DNA of 64,000 bases from Rhodanobacter humi (GCF_041107455.1 NZ_JBGBPY010000001.1:1984001-2048000); one strand, 5' to 3'. Shown: positions 1-10,186, counted from the stretch's first letter. Notes: a model not told the origin generated them from the letters alone. Program-made: numbers and translations.

Positions 1-377
1 GGCAGTTGCGCCGATTCGTCGTGGATCTTCTTGCGTGCCTGGTAAAACTGCTCCTGCACCTGCGACGGTGGTGTATTGTCGCGCAGCTCCATCACGGTGA
101 AGGCCAGGCCGGGACGGGTGAACGTCTCCGTGTGGTCGTACCAGCGCAACTCCTGCATGCGCTTTTCCAGGGGCTCGGCGACCTGATCCTGCATCTCCTG
201 AGCCGTTGCCCCCGGCCACGCGGTGACGATGGTCATCTGCTTGATCGTAAACGGCGGGTCTTCCGCGCGCCCCAGTTTGAGGAAGGCGATGACGCCTGCC
301 ACGGAGATCAGGATGATCAGGAACAGCGTGACAGAGCGTTCGCGGACAGCGAGCGCCGAGAGATTGAAACCGCTCAT
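1..377 (-). CDS. RND multidrug efflux permease, N-terminal part (runs off the window)
   Basis: Only the first 125 or so residues are present; the rest lies beyond the left edge. The reading starts MSGFNLSALAVRERSVTLF, followed by a hydrophobic helix and a stretch beginning LGRAEDPPFTIKQM, which is the typical start of an inner-membrane AcrB/HAE1-type proton-driven pump: first transmembrane helix, then the beginning of the periplasmic porter domain. Its ATG overlaps the stop of the adaptor gene in an ATGA junction, so the two are translationally coupled. With the adaptor (374-1504) and outer-membrane factor (2294-3754) it would form a three-part pump. The substrate cannot be read from this fragment. 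Family confidence is high, exact subfamily low. Confidence 0.9.
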   Translation of the reverse strand, partial: MSGFNLSALAVRERSVTLFLIILISVAGVIAFLKLGRAEDPPFTIKQMTIVTAWPGATAQEMQDQVAEPLEKRMQELRWYDHTETFTRPGLAFTVMELRDNTPPSQVQEQFYQARKKIHDESAQL

Positions 378-1504
378 CGCAAGCCTCCACGTTCTACGAT
401 CTCGGCCGTCTGTGTGGCGACATTCGAGGGCCGGACCTTTTCGCCGTCATGCAGTAGCGGGGCGCCGAGTGTCACGACCGGGGTACCGACCTCGAGTTTG
501 CCGTCGAGGCCGTCAACGCGTGCGGTGTCGTCGGTCAGGCTGAGCACTTTGACCGGACGCCATGCGACATGAGCCGGATTGCCGGTTACCACCCAGACGC
601 CCGTGCCCTTGCCCGGATCGAAAACGGCACCGATCGGTACCTGCATCCCAGTCTGCGCAGAACTTTCTTTATCCGGTATACGGATGGTGACAGTGGCACC
701 GAGCGGCGCATGGGCAAGTGCGCTCTCGAGTACATATCGCGCCTCATAGGTACGCGTCAGGGGATCTGCTGCGCTCGAGAGCTGTCGCAACTTCGCGGGT
801 ACGGCTGTCTGATCCCGGCCGTACAGCGTGGCCTCGCTCCCGGAGCCGATGGCCGGACGCAGCGTTTCAGGCAATTGGACGATGGCTTCGCGAGGGCCTG
901 CGTGTGCAAGACGCACCACGACTTGGCCCGCGCTGACGACCTGGCCGGGCTCGGCCAGCGTGTCCACGACGACGCCGTCGGCGTCGGCCAGCAATACGGC
1001 GTAGCTCGATGCATTGTTCGCTACATCGGCCTGCGCCTCGGCCGCCTGTAGGTCGGCGCGGGCGGAATCGGCTGCCGCCTTGATCTGACCATAGGCCGAC
1101 GCTGATACCGCGCCAGCAGCCACCAGTCCGCGATAGCGAGCTTCATCTTCGGCGGCCTGCTTCGCCCGGGCACGGGCCGCAGCAACCGTCTCCTTCCGTG
1201 CGGCCGCATCCAACCGCAGGTCGATCGGATCGATTCGCATGAGCACCTGGCCACGCTTGACCGTCTGTCCCGTATCGACCAGACGTTGCAGCACCTTTCC
1301 GGCGACACGAAAACCCAGGTCGCTCTGAACTCGGGCACCTACGACGCCGGTGAATGACAGCGACGCAGAGGGCGCCACCGTGACCGGTGCGATCCCGACT
1401 AGGGGAGCTTCGGTGCGCGGATCGGAAGCGTGTTTATTGCCACATGCCGCCAAGGCGAGTGGCAACAGGCATATGACGGATGACGCAATGTGGCGGCGGC
1501 GCAT
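374..1504 (-). CDS. RND efflux periplasmic adaptor (membrane fusion protein, HlyD/AcrA family)
   Basis: 376 residues, normal for an AcrA/MexA-type adaptor linking the inner-membrane pump to the outer-membrane channel. The N-terminus has a lipoprotein signal with lipobox LAAC (Cys21), so it is probably lipid-anchored in the periplasm. A lipoyl/barrel-sandwich half motif (LGFRVAGKVLQRLVDTGQTVKRGQVL) follows at about residues 63-90, then an Ala-rich alpha-hairpin (about 100-170), the second lipoyl half near 180-200 and beta-barrel and membrane-proximal regions to the C-terminus. It is first in the leftward operon and overlaps the permease start by 4 bases. A TetR-type operator lies upstream at 1546-1569 on a plausible promoter, which suggests repression by the neighbouring regulator. 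Confidence 0.93.
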   Translation of the reverse strand: MRRRHIASSVICLLPLALAACGNKHASDPRTEAPLVGIAPVTVAPSASLSFTGVVGARVQSDLGFRVAGKVLQRLVDTGQTVKRGQVLMRIDPIDLRLDAAARKETVAAARARAKQAAEDEARYRGLVAAGAVSASAYGQIKAAADSARADLQAAEAQADVANNASSYAVLLADADGVVVDTLAEPGQVVSAGQVVVRLAHAGPREAIVQLPETLRPAIGSGSEATLYGRDQTAVPAKLRQLSSAADPLTRTYEARYVLESALAHAPLGATVTIRIPDKESSAQTGMQVPIGAVFDPGKGTGVWVVTGNPAHVAWRPVKVLSLTDDTARVDGLDGKLEVGTPVVTLGAPLLHDGEKVRPSNVATQTAEIVERGGLR

Positions 1505-1533
1505 GAGGTCCTTCCTCGCAAGACAGGACCTAC

Positions 1534-1569
1534 ATTCTCATCTTAGTGACCAATTTAGTCAATAGTCAC
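1534..1569 (-). promoter_or_regulatory. Adaptor/permease promoter with TetR-type operator
   Basis: A 24-bp imperfect palindrome at 1546-1569 has the form GTGACCA-N10-TAGTCAC. The same 7-base ends and the same 10-base gap recur at 2243-2266 before the outer-membrane factor gene. On the minus strand a TTGACT box (1557-1562) is followed after 17 bases by GAGAAT (1534-1539), so the operator covers the -35 element. It lies between the adaptor gene and tetR. Operator identity is inferred from the duplication and from the neighbouring tetR gene; the promoter boxes are moderate matches. Confidence 0.7.
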
Positions 1570-1586
1570 CAACGACCTTCAGCCAG

Positions 1587-2204
1587 TCATGGCGCCAGGC
1601 TGCGCAGAACCAAGCCGGAAAGCCGCGTTGCGGCCTCGGCAGCGAGGTCGAGACTGTGCTGGAGCAAGAGCGGATTGACGTAGGGCCGCATCACCAGATA
1701 GATGGCGTTGGCTGTCTCGTCCAGAGGTGTTTTGCGCTCGAATTCGCCTGAATCACGACCTTCGACGATGATTTCCGTGATGAGCTGCTTGATATGTTCT
1801 TCATAGGCCTGCACCGAGGGCCATGGCCCGCTGGCCGCCGCGGCAGCAATGTCGTAGAGCTTGCGGTCGTGGAAAAACAGGTCGCTGCCGGCTTTCACGA
1901 GTGCCCGGAACATTCGGCGCAAACGCTCGGATGCAGTGGGAGCATCGGAAATGGCCTCGCCCACTGCCGTCATCATCGTAGTCAGGCAGCCAGAACAGAT
2001 CACTTCGCCAATCGCCTGTTTGGAACCGAAGAATTTGTAGATGTAGGCCTTGGAAAATCCGATGGCTTTGGCAAGGTCGGAAACGGTTGTCTTCTCGTAG
2101 CCGAAATGGCTGAAGTGCTCGGTTGCAGCTTCGACGATCTGGGTGCGGACGTCATGATCCGACGGTCCCCGCTCTTGCGGGACAAAGGAAGGGGCTTTGT
2201 TCAT
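1587..2204 (-). CDS. TetR/AcrR-family repressor of the efflux locus
   Basis: 205 residues, the usual TetR length. Residues about 20-66 form the N-terminal DNA-binding domain, with the helix-turn-helix segment TTVSDLAKAIGFSKAYIYKF (residues 39-58). The C-terminal part is helical and would hold the ligand pocket and dimer interface. The gene sits between the adaptor/permease genes, read the same way, and the divergent outer-membrane factor gene. Two copies of one 24-bp palindrome flank it, one before each efflux transcript, which is what a local repressor responding to a pump substrate should show. The 2243-2266 operator also lies just upstream of its own start, so autoregulation is likely. The inducer is unknown. 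Confidence 0.93.
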   Translation of the reverse strand: MNKAPSFVPQERGPSDHDVRTQIVEAATEHFSHFGYEKTTVSDLAKAIGFSKAYIYKFFGSKQAIGEVICSGCLTTMMTAVGEAISDAPTASERLRRMFRALVKAGSDLFFHDRKLYDIAAAAASGPWPSVQAYEEHIKQLITEIIVEGRDSGEFERKTPLDETANAIYLVMRPYVNPLLLQHSLDLAAEAATRLSGLVLRSLAP

Positions 2205-2232
2205 GCCAAGAGCTTACCGCGGCGGAGGAATG

Positions 2233-2266
2233 TTGACAACGAGTGACCATATCGTAATATAGTCAC
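2233..2266 (+). promoter_or_regulatory. Outer-membrane factor promoter overlapped by TetR operator
   Basis: TTGACA at 2233-2238 and TAATAT at 2255-2260 with 16-base spacing make a strong sigma-70 promoter for the gene at 2294. The palindrome GTGACCA-N10-TAGTCAC at 2243-2266 covers the spacer and -10 box, so a bound repressor would block polymerase. It also lies about 40 bases upstream of the divergent tetR start and may serve autoregulation. A second copy lies at 1546-1569. Confidence 0.8.
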
Positions 2267-2293
2267 CACTCAACTACCGTCCCGAGGACACTC

Positions 2294-3754
2294 ATGCTTC
2301 CCCGCCGTTCTCTCGCCCTTCTACTGTGCGCCAGCGTCATGGCCGGTTGCGCAGTGGGCCCGGATTATCGCCGGCCCGACGCACCGCTTCCGGCTCACTA
2401 CATCGGGCAAGCAGCGGTTGAACAACAACATGTGGCAAGCACGGCCGACCTCGCGACATGGTGGCAGGGTTTTGACGATCCGCTGCTGTCGCACTTCGTA
2501 TCGCTGGCCCTTGAGCAGAACCTTGATCTGGCGCAGGCGTCAGCACGTGTCACGCAGGCGCGTGCCGCGCTCGGTGGCGCCGACGCCGCGCTGCTTCCTT
2601 CGGGCAGCATCAGTGGATCGGCGGCCCGGGCACATCAATCGATTGAGACCCCGTTGGGGGAAGTACTCAATGCCACACCCAACTATGACCGATGGGGCAA
2701 CGCCTATGAAGCAGACCTGGGCGCAAGTTGGGAAATAGATGTTTTCGGAGGGCTGCGGCGCGGACGCGAGGCTGCATTGGCGGACTATCAGGCATCGGAA
2801 GCGGGCGTCGCTGCCACGCGGCTGGAAGTCACCGCCCAGACTGCGGATATCTACATCGCCGTCCGGGGGCTGCAGACCCGTCTTGAGATTGCCCAGCGGC
2901 AAGTGAAGGTCGAGCAGGAGTTACTGGCGAAAGTCAACTTGCTTTACGGCAAGGGCCTCGCCGCCGAATATCAGGTACGGCAAACGGAAGGGGAGCTGGC
3001 CCAGGTCCAGGCGACGGTGCCCGTCCTCCAGACCTACCTCGATGCGGCAATGAACGCGCTGGATGTGATGCTGGGGTCGCCTCCGGGTACGCACCGGGCT
3101 GAACTTGCGGCAGCCGCGCCGATACCGGCCACGCCGAAGATTGCCTCCCTGGGCTCGCCCGCGGATCTGCTCCAGCGCCGGCCCGACCTGATCGTCGCCG
3201 AACGGCATCTCGCTGCGGCCAATGCGAGGATCGGTGAGGCCATCTCCGAGTACTACCCGAAGTTTTCGCTTAGCGGCCTGTTGGGCAGTGCCACAGCGGT
3301 TTCCAGCGGCAACCTGTTTACCAGTGGAGCGAACCAAGCAGCGGGTGTGCTGGGCCTGCGCTGGCGCCTGTTCGACTTCGGTCGCATCAATGCGCAGATC
3401 AAGGCGGCCAAGGGGCGGGATACGGAAGCCTTGGCTGCGTATCGCCAAGCCGTTCTTCGCGCAACCGAGGATGTCGAGAACAGCTTCTCGGCATTGGTCA
3501 ACCGCGAGGAACAGGCCGTCACGCTGAGCCAGGGCGAAGCATCGCTGGCCCGGGCGCGCGAATCTTCATCGATTGCGTATCAGAACGGTGCCGCGAGCCT
3601 GATCGACGTGCTCCATGCCGACCAGACGCTCCTGCAAACCTCGGATGCGCGAGCGCAGGCGCAAATGGAATCAGCACGCGCAGCGGTCGCAACGTTCAAG
3701 GCACTCGGTGGTGGTTGGCAACCGCGCAAATCCGACGTGGTCGCCATCAAGTAG
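2294..3754 (+). CDS. Outer-membrane efflux factor, NodT/OprM family lipoprotein
   Basis: 486 residues, typical of the TolC-like outer-membrane channel of RND pumps. The signal peptide ends in a lipobox MAGC (Cys19), followed by AVGPDYRRPDAPLP, the hallmark start of NodT/OprM lipoproteins. Two repeats of the outer-membrane efflux domain follow (about 60-260 and 270-475), each with long Ala/Gln-rich helices; the second repeat begins near LLQRRPDLIVAERHLAAANA. The gene is divergent from tetR and driven by the operator-covered promoter at 2233-2266. Splitting of the channel gene from the adaptor/permease genes by the repressor is a little unusual, but the shared operator ties the two arms together. 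Confidence 0.94.
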   Translation: MLPRRSLALLLCASVMAGCAVGPDYRRPDAPLPAHYIGQAAVEQQHVASTADLATWWQGFDDPLLSHFVSLALEQNLDLAQASARVTQARAALGGADAALLPSGSISGSAARAHQSIETPLGEVLNATPNYDRWGNAYEADLGASWEIDVFGGLRRGREAALADYQASEAGVAATRLEVTAQTADIYIAVRGLQTRLEIAQRQVKVEQELLAKVNLLYGKGLAAEYQVRQTEGELAQVQATVPVLQTYLDAAMNALDVMLGSPPGTHRAELAAAAPIPATPKIASLGSPADLLQRRPDLIVAERHLAAANARIGEAISEYYPKFSLSGLLGSATAVSSGNLFTSGANQAAGVLGLRWRLFDFGRINAQIKAAKGRDTEALAAYRQAVLRATEDVENSFSALVNREEQAVTLSQGEASLARARESSSIAYQNGAASLIDVLHADQTLLQTSDARAQAQMESARAAVATFKALGGGWQPRKSDVVAIK

Positions 3755-4322
3755 AACTGGCCGGAGGGCCGACTTAAGCCCGGACGTCGAAGGCAAACGA
3801 GCTGGACAGTTCACGGTAGGCATCAATCTGCTACAGCACCGCGATTTTCCGCTCTACCATGCCCAACGGAATCGGCTTTTGCGACGAATCGACGAGGCAG
3901 CTCCGGCTGACTGACCAGAGTGATCAGCGCCTGGGCGAGCTTAGTGCTCCGCTTCAAAGGTTAGTGCCGCCCACCAGGCCTGCCCAAACGCTGGATCGTT
4001 GAGCGTACCTCTGCTTGGCATCGACCGATGCCGTCGGTTCGCCAAGGACGGGGAGCGCACCATCGAAAGCTCGACGGCTTGGGCTTGTATTACTCATATC
4101 TGGCGCTTGCGCAATTCCTCAGTTGGGGCACGGCTCCAAACCGAATACAAAAATTTGGCTTCCCAAAAGCGGACGCTCGTCAAGGTCGGTTTTGGGTCGA
4201 CTGTGGCCTTCTGATGGAGATCCTCCCCCATTGATCGGCACCGGCGGAGTGATCCCGTCCAACCGGAAACTAGGCTATGTTCGGCCCGCACGCGCAGGCG
4301 GGTGGCTAGCGTCTTGCAACAA

Positions 4323-4342
4323 GATCACCAGACCTGGTGATC
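4323..4342. repeat. 20-bp near-perfect palindrome
   Basis: Arms GATCACCAG and CTGGTGATC (4323-4331 and 4334-4342) separated by two bases. The gap is too short for a normal RNA hairpin, so a dimeric-protein site is more likely than a terminator. It lies in the gene-poor DNA beside the tRNA. Confidence 0.55.
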
Positions 4343-4439
4343 GTCCTCGCAGGAGCACGTACTGGCCAACCTTTGCTTACATCCACATTTGCGTACTGAC
4401 CAGTTTCCGTCAAAAACTGTCAACGGCATTACCACTGGA

Positions 4440-4459
4440 AAGTGTCAAAACTGACACTT
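4440..4459. repeat. 8-bp inverted repeat with 4-base loop
   Basis: AAGTGTCA (4440-4447) and TGACACTT (4452-4459) flank AAAC. It lies 41 bases from the 3' end of the tRNA. It could be a weak hairpin or a protein-binding site; no T-run follows on either strand. Confidence 0.5.
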
Positions 4460-4500
4460 ATCGGCTGAAAGACCAAAACTGGAAAACTGGCTGCAGAAGA

Positions 4501-4576
4501 TGGTGGGCCCGGAAGGATTCGAACCTTCGACCAAGGGATTATGAGTCCCCTGCACTAACCGCTGTGCTACAGGCCC
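4501..4576 (-). tRNA. tRNA with CAU anticodon, probably tRNA-Ile2 (lysidine type)
   Basis: The minus strand folds as a 76-base tRNA including an encoded CCA at 4501-4503. The acceptor arms GGGCCTG and CGGGCCC pair, the T-loop reads GGTTCGAATCC, and the anticodon loop is CTCATAA with CAU at 4541-4543. Automatic annotation would call it tRNA-Met. The region after the anticodon (ATCCCTTGGTCG) and the D-loop resemble tRNA-Ile2, whose CAU is changed by TilS to read AUA, more than elongator Met. This identity call is by family resemblance and is moderate; the tRNA itself is certain. Confidence 0.95.
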
Positions 4577-4700
4577 ATGGAGAACGAGCATGGCATGGTA
4601 GCGGCAGGGAATGTGGGCGTCGAGACGATCGCGTCTGCTGACAGCACGCTGTCAGCAAATCGGCATAGTCTGTCCGCTCCATCCCTGTGGAGATCCCCCC

Positions 4701-5072
4701 ATGAATACCGAAGCCATGGCGAAGCGATTGGTCGAGCTGTGCCGCAAGGGCGAGTACGAGCAGGCGCAGCGGGAGTTGTACGCACCCGATGCGGTGAGCA
4801 TCGAGATGCCGGGCGCGCCGGCGGGTGCCCTGGGCGACGCGAAGGGGCTGGAGGCGATCTACGAGAAGGGCCGCCAGTTCGCCGCGATGGTGGAGACGAT
4901 GCATGGCGGCACCGTCAGCGACCCGCTGGTGACCGGCAACTGGTTCAGCGTGGCGATGTCGATGGACGTGACGTTCAGGGGCCGCGGCCGCACGCAGATG
5001 TCGGAGCTGTGCGTGTACCACGTGCACGGCGGCAAGGTGGTGAGCGAGCAGTTCTTCTACGACATGGGCTGA
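4701..5072 (+). CDS. SnoaL-like / NTF2-fold small protein
   Basis: 123 residues of a single cone-shaped SnoaL/NTF2-like domain, with an N-terminal helix pair (AKRLVELCRKGEYEQAQREL), a mid-region of strands and the family-like C-terminal pattern KVVSEQFFYD. Such proteins are soluble ketosteroid-isomerase-fold proteins with varied or unknown catalytic roles, so no reaction can be assigned. The ATG at 4701 is preferred over upstream in-frame starts because the domain begins there and the upstream DNA includes the tRNA region. The gene stands alone between the tRNA and a decayed iron-transporter gene. Confidence 0.8.
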   Translation: MNTEAMAKRLVELCRKGEYEQAQRELYAPDAVSIEMPGAPAGALGDAKGLEAIYEKGRQFAAMVETMHGGTVSDPLVTGNWFSVAMSMDVTFRGRGRTQMSELCVYHVHGGKVVSEQFFYDMG

Positions 5073-5221
5073 GCACGGGCCGGATGCGGCGACAACCGTT
5101 TGCACGGTCGTCGTCGCACCCTTGCACCTCCTGCCCACCGGAGAGGAAGTACATGACCCGCTCCAAGTCAGGATAGGGGCACAGCGGCTTGGCCCTGCGC
5201 GTACGGCAACCGCAGCCTCGG

Positions 5222-5816
5222 CTAGATGACCTTACCAGCCAGCATGCCGACGCCTGCGGTCAACGCCATCGCAAACGCGCCCTATGTCACGACACGCATC
5301 GCCGGTTTCAATGCTTTGGCACCGCCGGTCCCGGCGCCGGCGATGCCGAGCAGGACAAGGCGCTGGATCGAACCCGTTGCCACCACCGGTACCAGCCGGG
5401 AATCCGGTGCTCCCAGCACCAGCGGCAGCGGAGTGGCGGCGCCGATGGAAAAGGTTGCCGCCGAGGTCGGTGCGGCCTGCGCCGGGCGTGTGGCCGTGCT
5501 CGGAAATGCCCAGCTCATCCCGCGCATGGGCGCCGAGAACGCCGTGGGCCTTGAGCTGTTCCGCCACATGCCGCGCCAGCTCCTTCGTCAATCCGCGTGC
5601 CACGTAGATCTGGGCCAGCTCCTTGGCTTCCGACTCCGGGGCTTCCGCCACTCGCGGCGCTCGCGCGCCAGGTCGGCATGCTCGGTGTCCGACTACGAGC
5701 TCACCAACACCTACTCGCCCGTCGCTATGGACATGGCACCGGCAATCCATCCCGCCAGGCCGGCGAGCAGCACCGCTGAGCGCAGCCCGCCCGGTGCGAC
5801 TCCCGATGCAGGCGAC
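5222..5816 (-). pseudogene. Decayed VIT1/CCC1-family iron/manganese transporter
   Basis: Pieces of a VIT family membrane transporter can be read on the minus strand in more than one frame. An N-terminal piece (LLAGLAGWIAGAMSIATGE) runs into in-frame TAG codons exactly where relatives have the conserved Tyr and a Gln before SDTEHADLARERRE. The cytoplasmic segment ELAQIYVARGLTKELARHVA continues in another frame. The C-terminal membrane half (about 5282-5440) lies in a third frame and ends in a premature TGA before AFAMALTAGVGMLAGKVI and the natural stop at 5222-5224. The first transmembrane helix with its GANDG motif is missing. At least two frameshifts, three stops and a deletion make loss of function certain if the sequence is right. 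Confidence 0.85.
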
Positions 5817-6383
5817 TCACGTCCCGCTGTCGCCCGTCATCCGCCGCAACACGCCGTCCTTGAGGACGTAGTGATGGACCAGCGCAACCGTGGCATGCAG
5901 GCCAGCCAGAATCACGATGGTCCAGCCGACAATGTCGTGAAGGTCGCCGAAGGTGTGCGCCAGCGGTCCGTTCCTGACGGTGGCGAAGCGCAGCGGGAAC
6001 AGCCCGAAGAACTGGAAGGTTTCGGCCTGCGCCCAGCGCCAGGCGAAACCGAGGATCACCTGGACTGCCAGCAGCAGGTAGAGCAGGTAGTGCATCGCCG
6101 TGGCCGCCTTGCCTTGCACCCCCTCGGCAGCCATCGGCAACCGCCTGCCGCGGGTGGCGCGCCACGCCAGCCGCAGCAACAACACCGCAGCGAGCACGAT
6201 GCCCAGCGAGATGTGCAGGGAATGCATCTGCGTGCGCGTGGCGCGGGGCAGAAAGTCCCAGAGCATGGCCAGCGCAAAAAGCACGAGCACCAGCAGCGCG
6301 GTGAGCCAGTGCAGGACGATGGTAGTGCGGTCGTAGCGGATCGCCGCAGCTCGCGCGGCAACGGTGGATGACGTCTGCATCAT
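5817..6383 (-). CDS. Cytochrome b561-family membrane protein
   Basis: 188 residues from the ATG at 6383 (a second ATG follows directly; the longer upstream frame is not protein-like). Four transmembrane helices can be seen, with conserved His in [15 protein letters not shown] (helix 1), [21 protein letters not shown] and [24 protein letters not shown]. These match the two haem b-ligating His pairs of bacterial cytochrome b561/YodB proteins, which pass electrons across the inner membrane, often from quinol. The stop is directly followed by the broken VIT gene, so the two may once have been co-transcribed. Electron partner unknown. Confidence 0.88.
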   Translation of the reverse strand: MMQTSSTVAARAAAIRYDRTTIVLHWLTALLVLVLFALAMLWDFLPRATRTQMHSLHISLGIVLAAVLLLRLAWRATRGRRLPMAAEGVQGKAATAMHYLLYLLLAVQVILGFAWRWAQAETFQFFGLFPLRFATVRNGPLAHTFGDLHDIVGWTIVILAGLHATVALVHHYVLKDGVLRRMTGDSGT

Positions 6384-6582
6384 GGGCCTGCGCGCTCGTT
6401 GGTTCACTGGCACAACTGGTCTTGCGGCGTCCGGGGCAGGTACGGCAAAACCGGTCCGGTGATGCCGGCAAGCCGCCGGCAGACCGCAAGGCCGGGCGGA
6501 GCACACATGCTAGCTGCGGAAACTGTGGCATTTCTGAGCCGCAAGCGCCGCGTCTCGGAGCGGAATCGGCAGCCGCATGCGA

Positions 6583-6606
6583 CAACGGCCGCTTGCGCGG
6601 CCGTTG
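6583..6606 (-). terminator. Strong hairpin downstream of rpoD
   Basis: Perfect 10-bp inverted repeat CAACGGCCGC / GCGGCCGTTG with a 4-base loop, 23 bases past the rpoD stop. It probably ends rpoD transcription, but no U-run follows on the minus strand, so it may act as a transcript-end stabiliser or a weak terminator. Confidence 0.6.
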
Positions 6607-6628
6607 AAGGCTATGTTGCGGGTAACTG

Positions 6629-8500
<1,872 letters not shown>

Positions 8501-8532
8501 TCACCGACCGCCGCAGGGTTCAAGAACCGGAC

Positions 8533-8561
8533 ATTATAGCGATGTGTTGCTTTTTTGACCA
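8533..8561 (-). promoter_or_regulatory. rpoD promoter
   Basis: On the minus strand TGGTCA (8556-8561) and a perfect TATAAT (8533-8538) with 17-base spacing lie about 35 bases before the rpoD start. The A-rich spacer and exact -10 make this a convincing sigma-70 promoter, though the -35 is only moderate. Confidence 0.7.
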
Positions 8562-8646
8562 GTTTTCAAGGTGGAAATTTCGCCGGAACTGACAGCAAAA
8601 ATCGCGCCAGATCGCGGGTTTGCATGACAACTCCCGCGCCGGATGT

Positions 8647-9087
8647 TCAGCCGGTATCAAGCCGGAACGTCACCGGCCCGTCGTTGACCAGACTCACCAC
8701 CATATGGGCACCGAAGCGCCCGGTTTCCACTGCCGGATGCGCGGCGCAGGCCAGCTCCAGCAGCCGCTCGAACCAGCGCCGGCCGTGCTCGGGCGGCGCC
8801 GCGCCGGTGAAGCTGGGGCGCATGCCGGAACGGGTGTCGGCGGCCAGCGTGAACTGGCTCACCAGCAGCAGGCCGCCGCCGGTGTCGGCGAGCGAGCGGT
8901 TCATCTTGCCGGCGGCGTCGGCGAACACCCGGTAGCCGAGCAGGCGTTCCAGCATGCGCCGCGCCTGCGGCTCGCCGTCGTGCGGTTCCACCGCCACCAG
9001 GGCCAGCAGGCCGGGACCGATCGCTCCCACGGTTTCGCCTGCGACCTCGACACGGGCGGAGAGCACACGCTGGATCAAGGCGATCAT
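8647..9087 (-). CDS. dtd: D-aminoacyl-tRNA deacylase
   Basis: 146 residues from the ATG at 9087, giving the normal family start [15 protein letters not shown]; the longer frame upstream is not protein-like. The catalytic motif [16 protein letters not shown], the GMRPSF segment and the C-terminal NDGPVTF (family NxGPVT cross-subunit Gly-cisPro element region) are all present. The enzyme removes D-amino acids, and also mischarged Gly, from tRNA in the cytoplasm, protecting translation. It is encoded by itself and divergent from the acyltransferase at 9152 with a 64-base gap. No unusual features. Confidence 0.96.
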   Translation of the reverse strand: MIALIQRVLSARVEVAGETVGAIGPGLLALVAVEPHDGEPQARRMLERLLGYRVFADAAGKMNRSLADTGGGLLLVSQFTLAADTRSGMRPSFTGAAPPEHGRRWFERLLELACAAHPAVETGRFGAHMVVSLVNDGPVTFRLDTG

Positions 9088-9151
9088 GGCGACTCGGCGG
9101 GAGGCGAAGTGCGCAGCATAAGCGCGCCGCGCGGCCGGTGGAAGGTGGTCG

Positions 9152-10072
9152 ATGACGATCCCGTACACTGCGCCGATGCGTGTCGACATCTACCTCCTTT
9201 ACCTGCTGCTGCGCCTGCTCGCCCTGCTGCCGCTGCGCACGCTGCAGGCCGCCGGCGCGCTGCTGGGCCGCCTCGCGCTGTGGCGGCGCACCCGCACCGC
9301 GCACCACGTGGCGGTGAACCTGGCGATCGCCCGGCCCGGGCTGGACGCGGCTTCACGCGCCGCACTGCTGCGCGAGGCGCTGGCCGAGAGCGGCAAGTCG
9401 GCCACCGAGATCGTGAAGATCTGGGGCGGCGGCGCCGAACGCGCGCTGCAGCTGGTGCGCGAGGTGCGCGGCGAGGCGCTGTTCGACGCCGCGCTGGCCG
9501 CCGGCAAGGGCGTGATCGTCGCCGCGCCGCACCTGGGCTGCTGGGAACTGCTGAACTACTGGCTGTGCCGCAAGACGCCGATGGCGATCCTGTACCGCCC
9601 GCCGCGCATCGCCGCGGTGGAAGGCCTGCTGCGCAAGGTGCGCGGCGCGCTGGCGCCGGAGCAGGTGCGCGCCGAGGGCGCCGGCGTGCGCACGCTGTAC
9701 AAGCGGCTCGCTGCGGGCGGCACGGTGGGCATCCTGCCCGACCAGAAGCCGCGCGCCGGCGAGGGCGAGTTCGCGCCGTTCTTCGGCCGCGACGCCCTGA
9801 CCATGGTGCTGCTGCCGCGCCTCGCCGCGCGCACCGGCGCCGCCGTGCTGTACGCCTTCGCCGAACGCCTGCCGCAGGGTGCCGGCTACCGCATCCACAT
9901 CCTGCCCGCGCCGGATGGCTTGGCCGACGCCGATCTCGGCGTGGCCTGCACCGCGCTCAATCGCGGCGTGGAAGCCTGCGTGGACCTCGCGTTTTCCCAG
10001 TACCAGTGGCAGTACAAGCGCTGGTCGGCGCACGACCGTCCCAGCCCGTACGACACGCAGAACCACGCGTAG
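9152..10072 (+). CDS. Lysophospholipid/lipid A acyltransferase (LpxL/HtrB family)
   Basis: 306 residues. An N-terminal hydrophobic anchor ([18 protein letters not shown]) is followed by the catalytic HX4(D/E) motif in [10 protein letters not shown] (about residue 130), a YRPPR segment and the later [13 protein letters not shown] block typical of LpxL/LpxM-like proteins. These inner-membrane enzymes transfer a fatty acyl chain from acyl-ACP to a lipid A precursor; the exact acyl position cannot be read. The ATG at 9152 has an AAGGTGG element upstream; relatives often start at the second ATG (9176), so the start is uncertain by eight residues. A REP-like palindrome (10106-10186) follows the stop. 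Confidence 0.9.
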   Translation: MTIPYTAPMRVDIYLLYLLLRLLALLPLRTLQAAGALLGRLALWRRTRTAHHVAVNLAIARPGLDAASRAALLREALAESGKSATEIVKIWGGGAERALQLVREVRGEALFDAALAAGKGVIVAAPHLGCWELLNYWLCRKTPMAILYRPPRIAAVEGLLRKVRGALAPEQVRAEGAGVRTLYKRLAAGGTVGILPDQKPRAGEGEFAPFFGRDALTMVLLPRLAARTGAAVLYAFAERLPQGAGYRIHILPAPDGLADADLGVACTALNRGVEACVDLAFSQYQWQYKRWSAHDRPSPYDTQNHA

Positions 10073-10105
10073 GCGGGCTGATACCGGCCTGTATCCGTGG
10101 CATCG

Positions 10106-10186
10106 CTGTAGGAGCGCACCCTGTGCGCGAATGTTTTTGTTCCGATCAGCGCCAAAGCATTTCGCGCACAGGGTGCGCTCCTACAG
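10106..10186. repeat. REP-like palindrome, copy 1
   Basis: Perfect 26-bp inverted arms at 10106-10131 and 10161-10186, with core GGAGCGCACCCTGTGCGCGA, separated by a 29-base spacer. Nearly the same element occurs at 20158-20233, with arms identical over 24 bases and a related spacer. The right arm contains the stop codon of the GH94 gene (10181-10183). It is a dispersed REP/REPIN-type element; no RAYT transposase is in the window. Confidence 0.9.

Larger units (their letters stand above)
3755..4500. other. Gene-poor stretch between efflux locus and tRNA
   Basis: About 745 bases with no open frame that I can assign. Frames here are short, mutually overlapping and lack ribosome-binding sites. 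It looks like degraded DNA, and the 3900-4480 part reads as richer in A/T runs than the flanking housekeeping DNA. It holds two sharp palindromes (4323-4342 and 4440-4459) and ends at the 3' side of the tRNA gene, a usual junction for integrated elements. I see no integrase or clear transposase relic. Confidence 0.5.

Noticed and set aside
4501-4576. Calling the tRNA simply elongator tRNA-Met
   Set aside because: The anticodon is CAU but the body fits tRNA-Ile2 better. I give CAU and state the doubt rather than assert Met.
4015-4641. A 208-residue frame ending in a RKDSNLRPRDYESPALT-like run
   Set aside because: That run is the well-known false translation of a tRNA gene read on the opposite strand; the tRNA is at 4501-4576.
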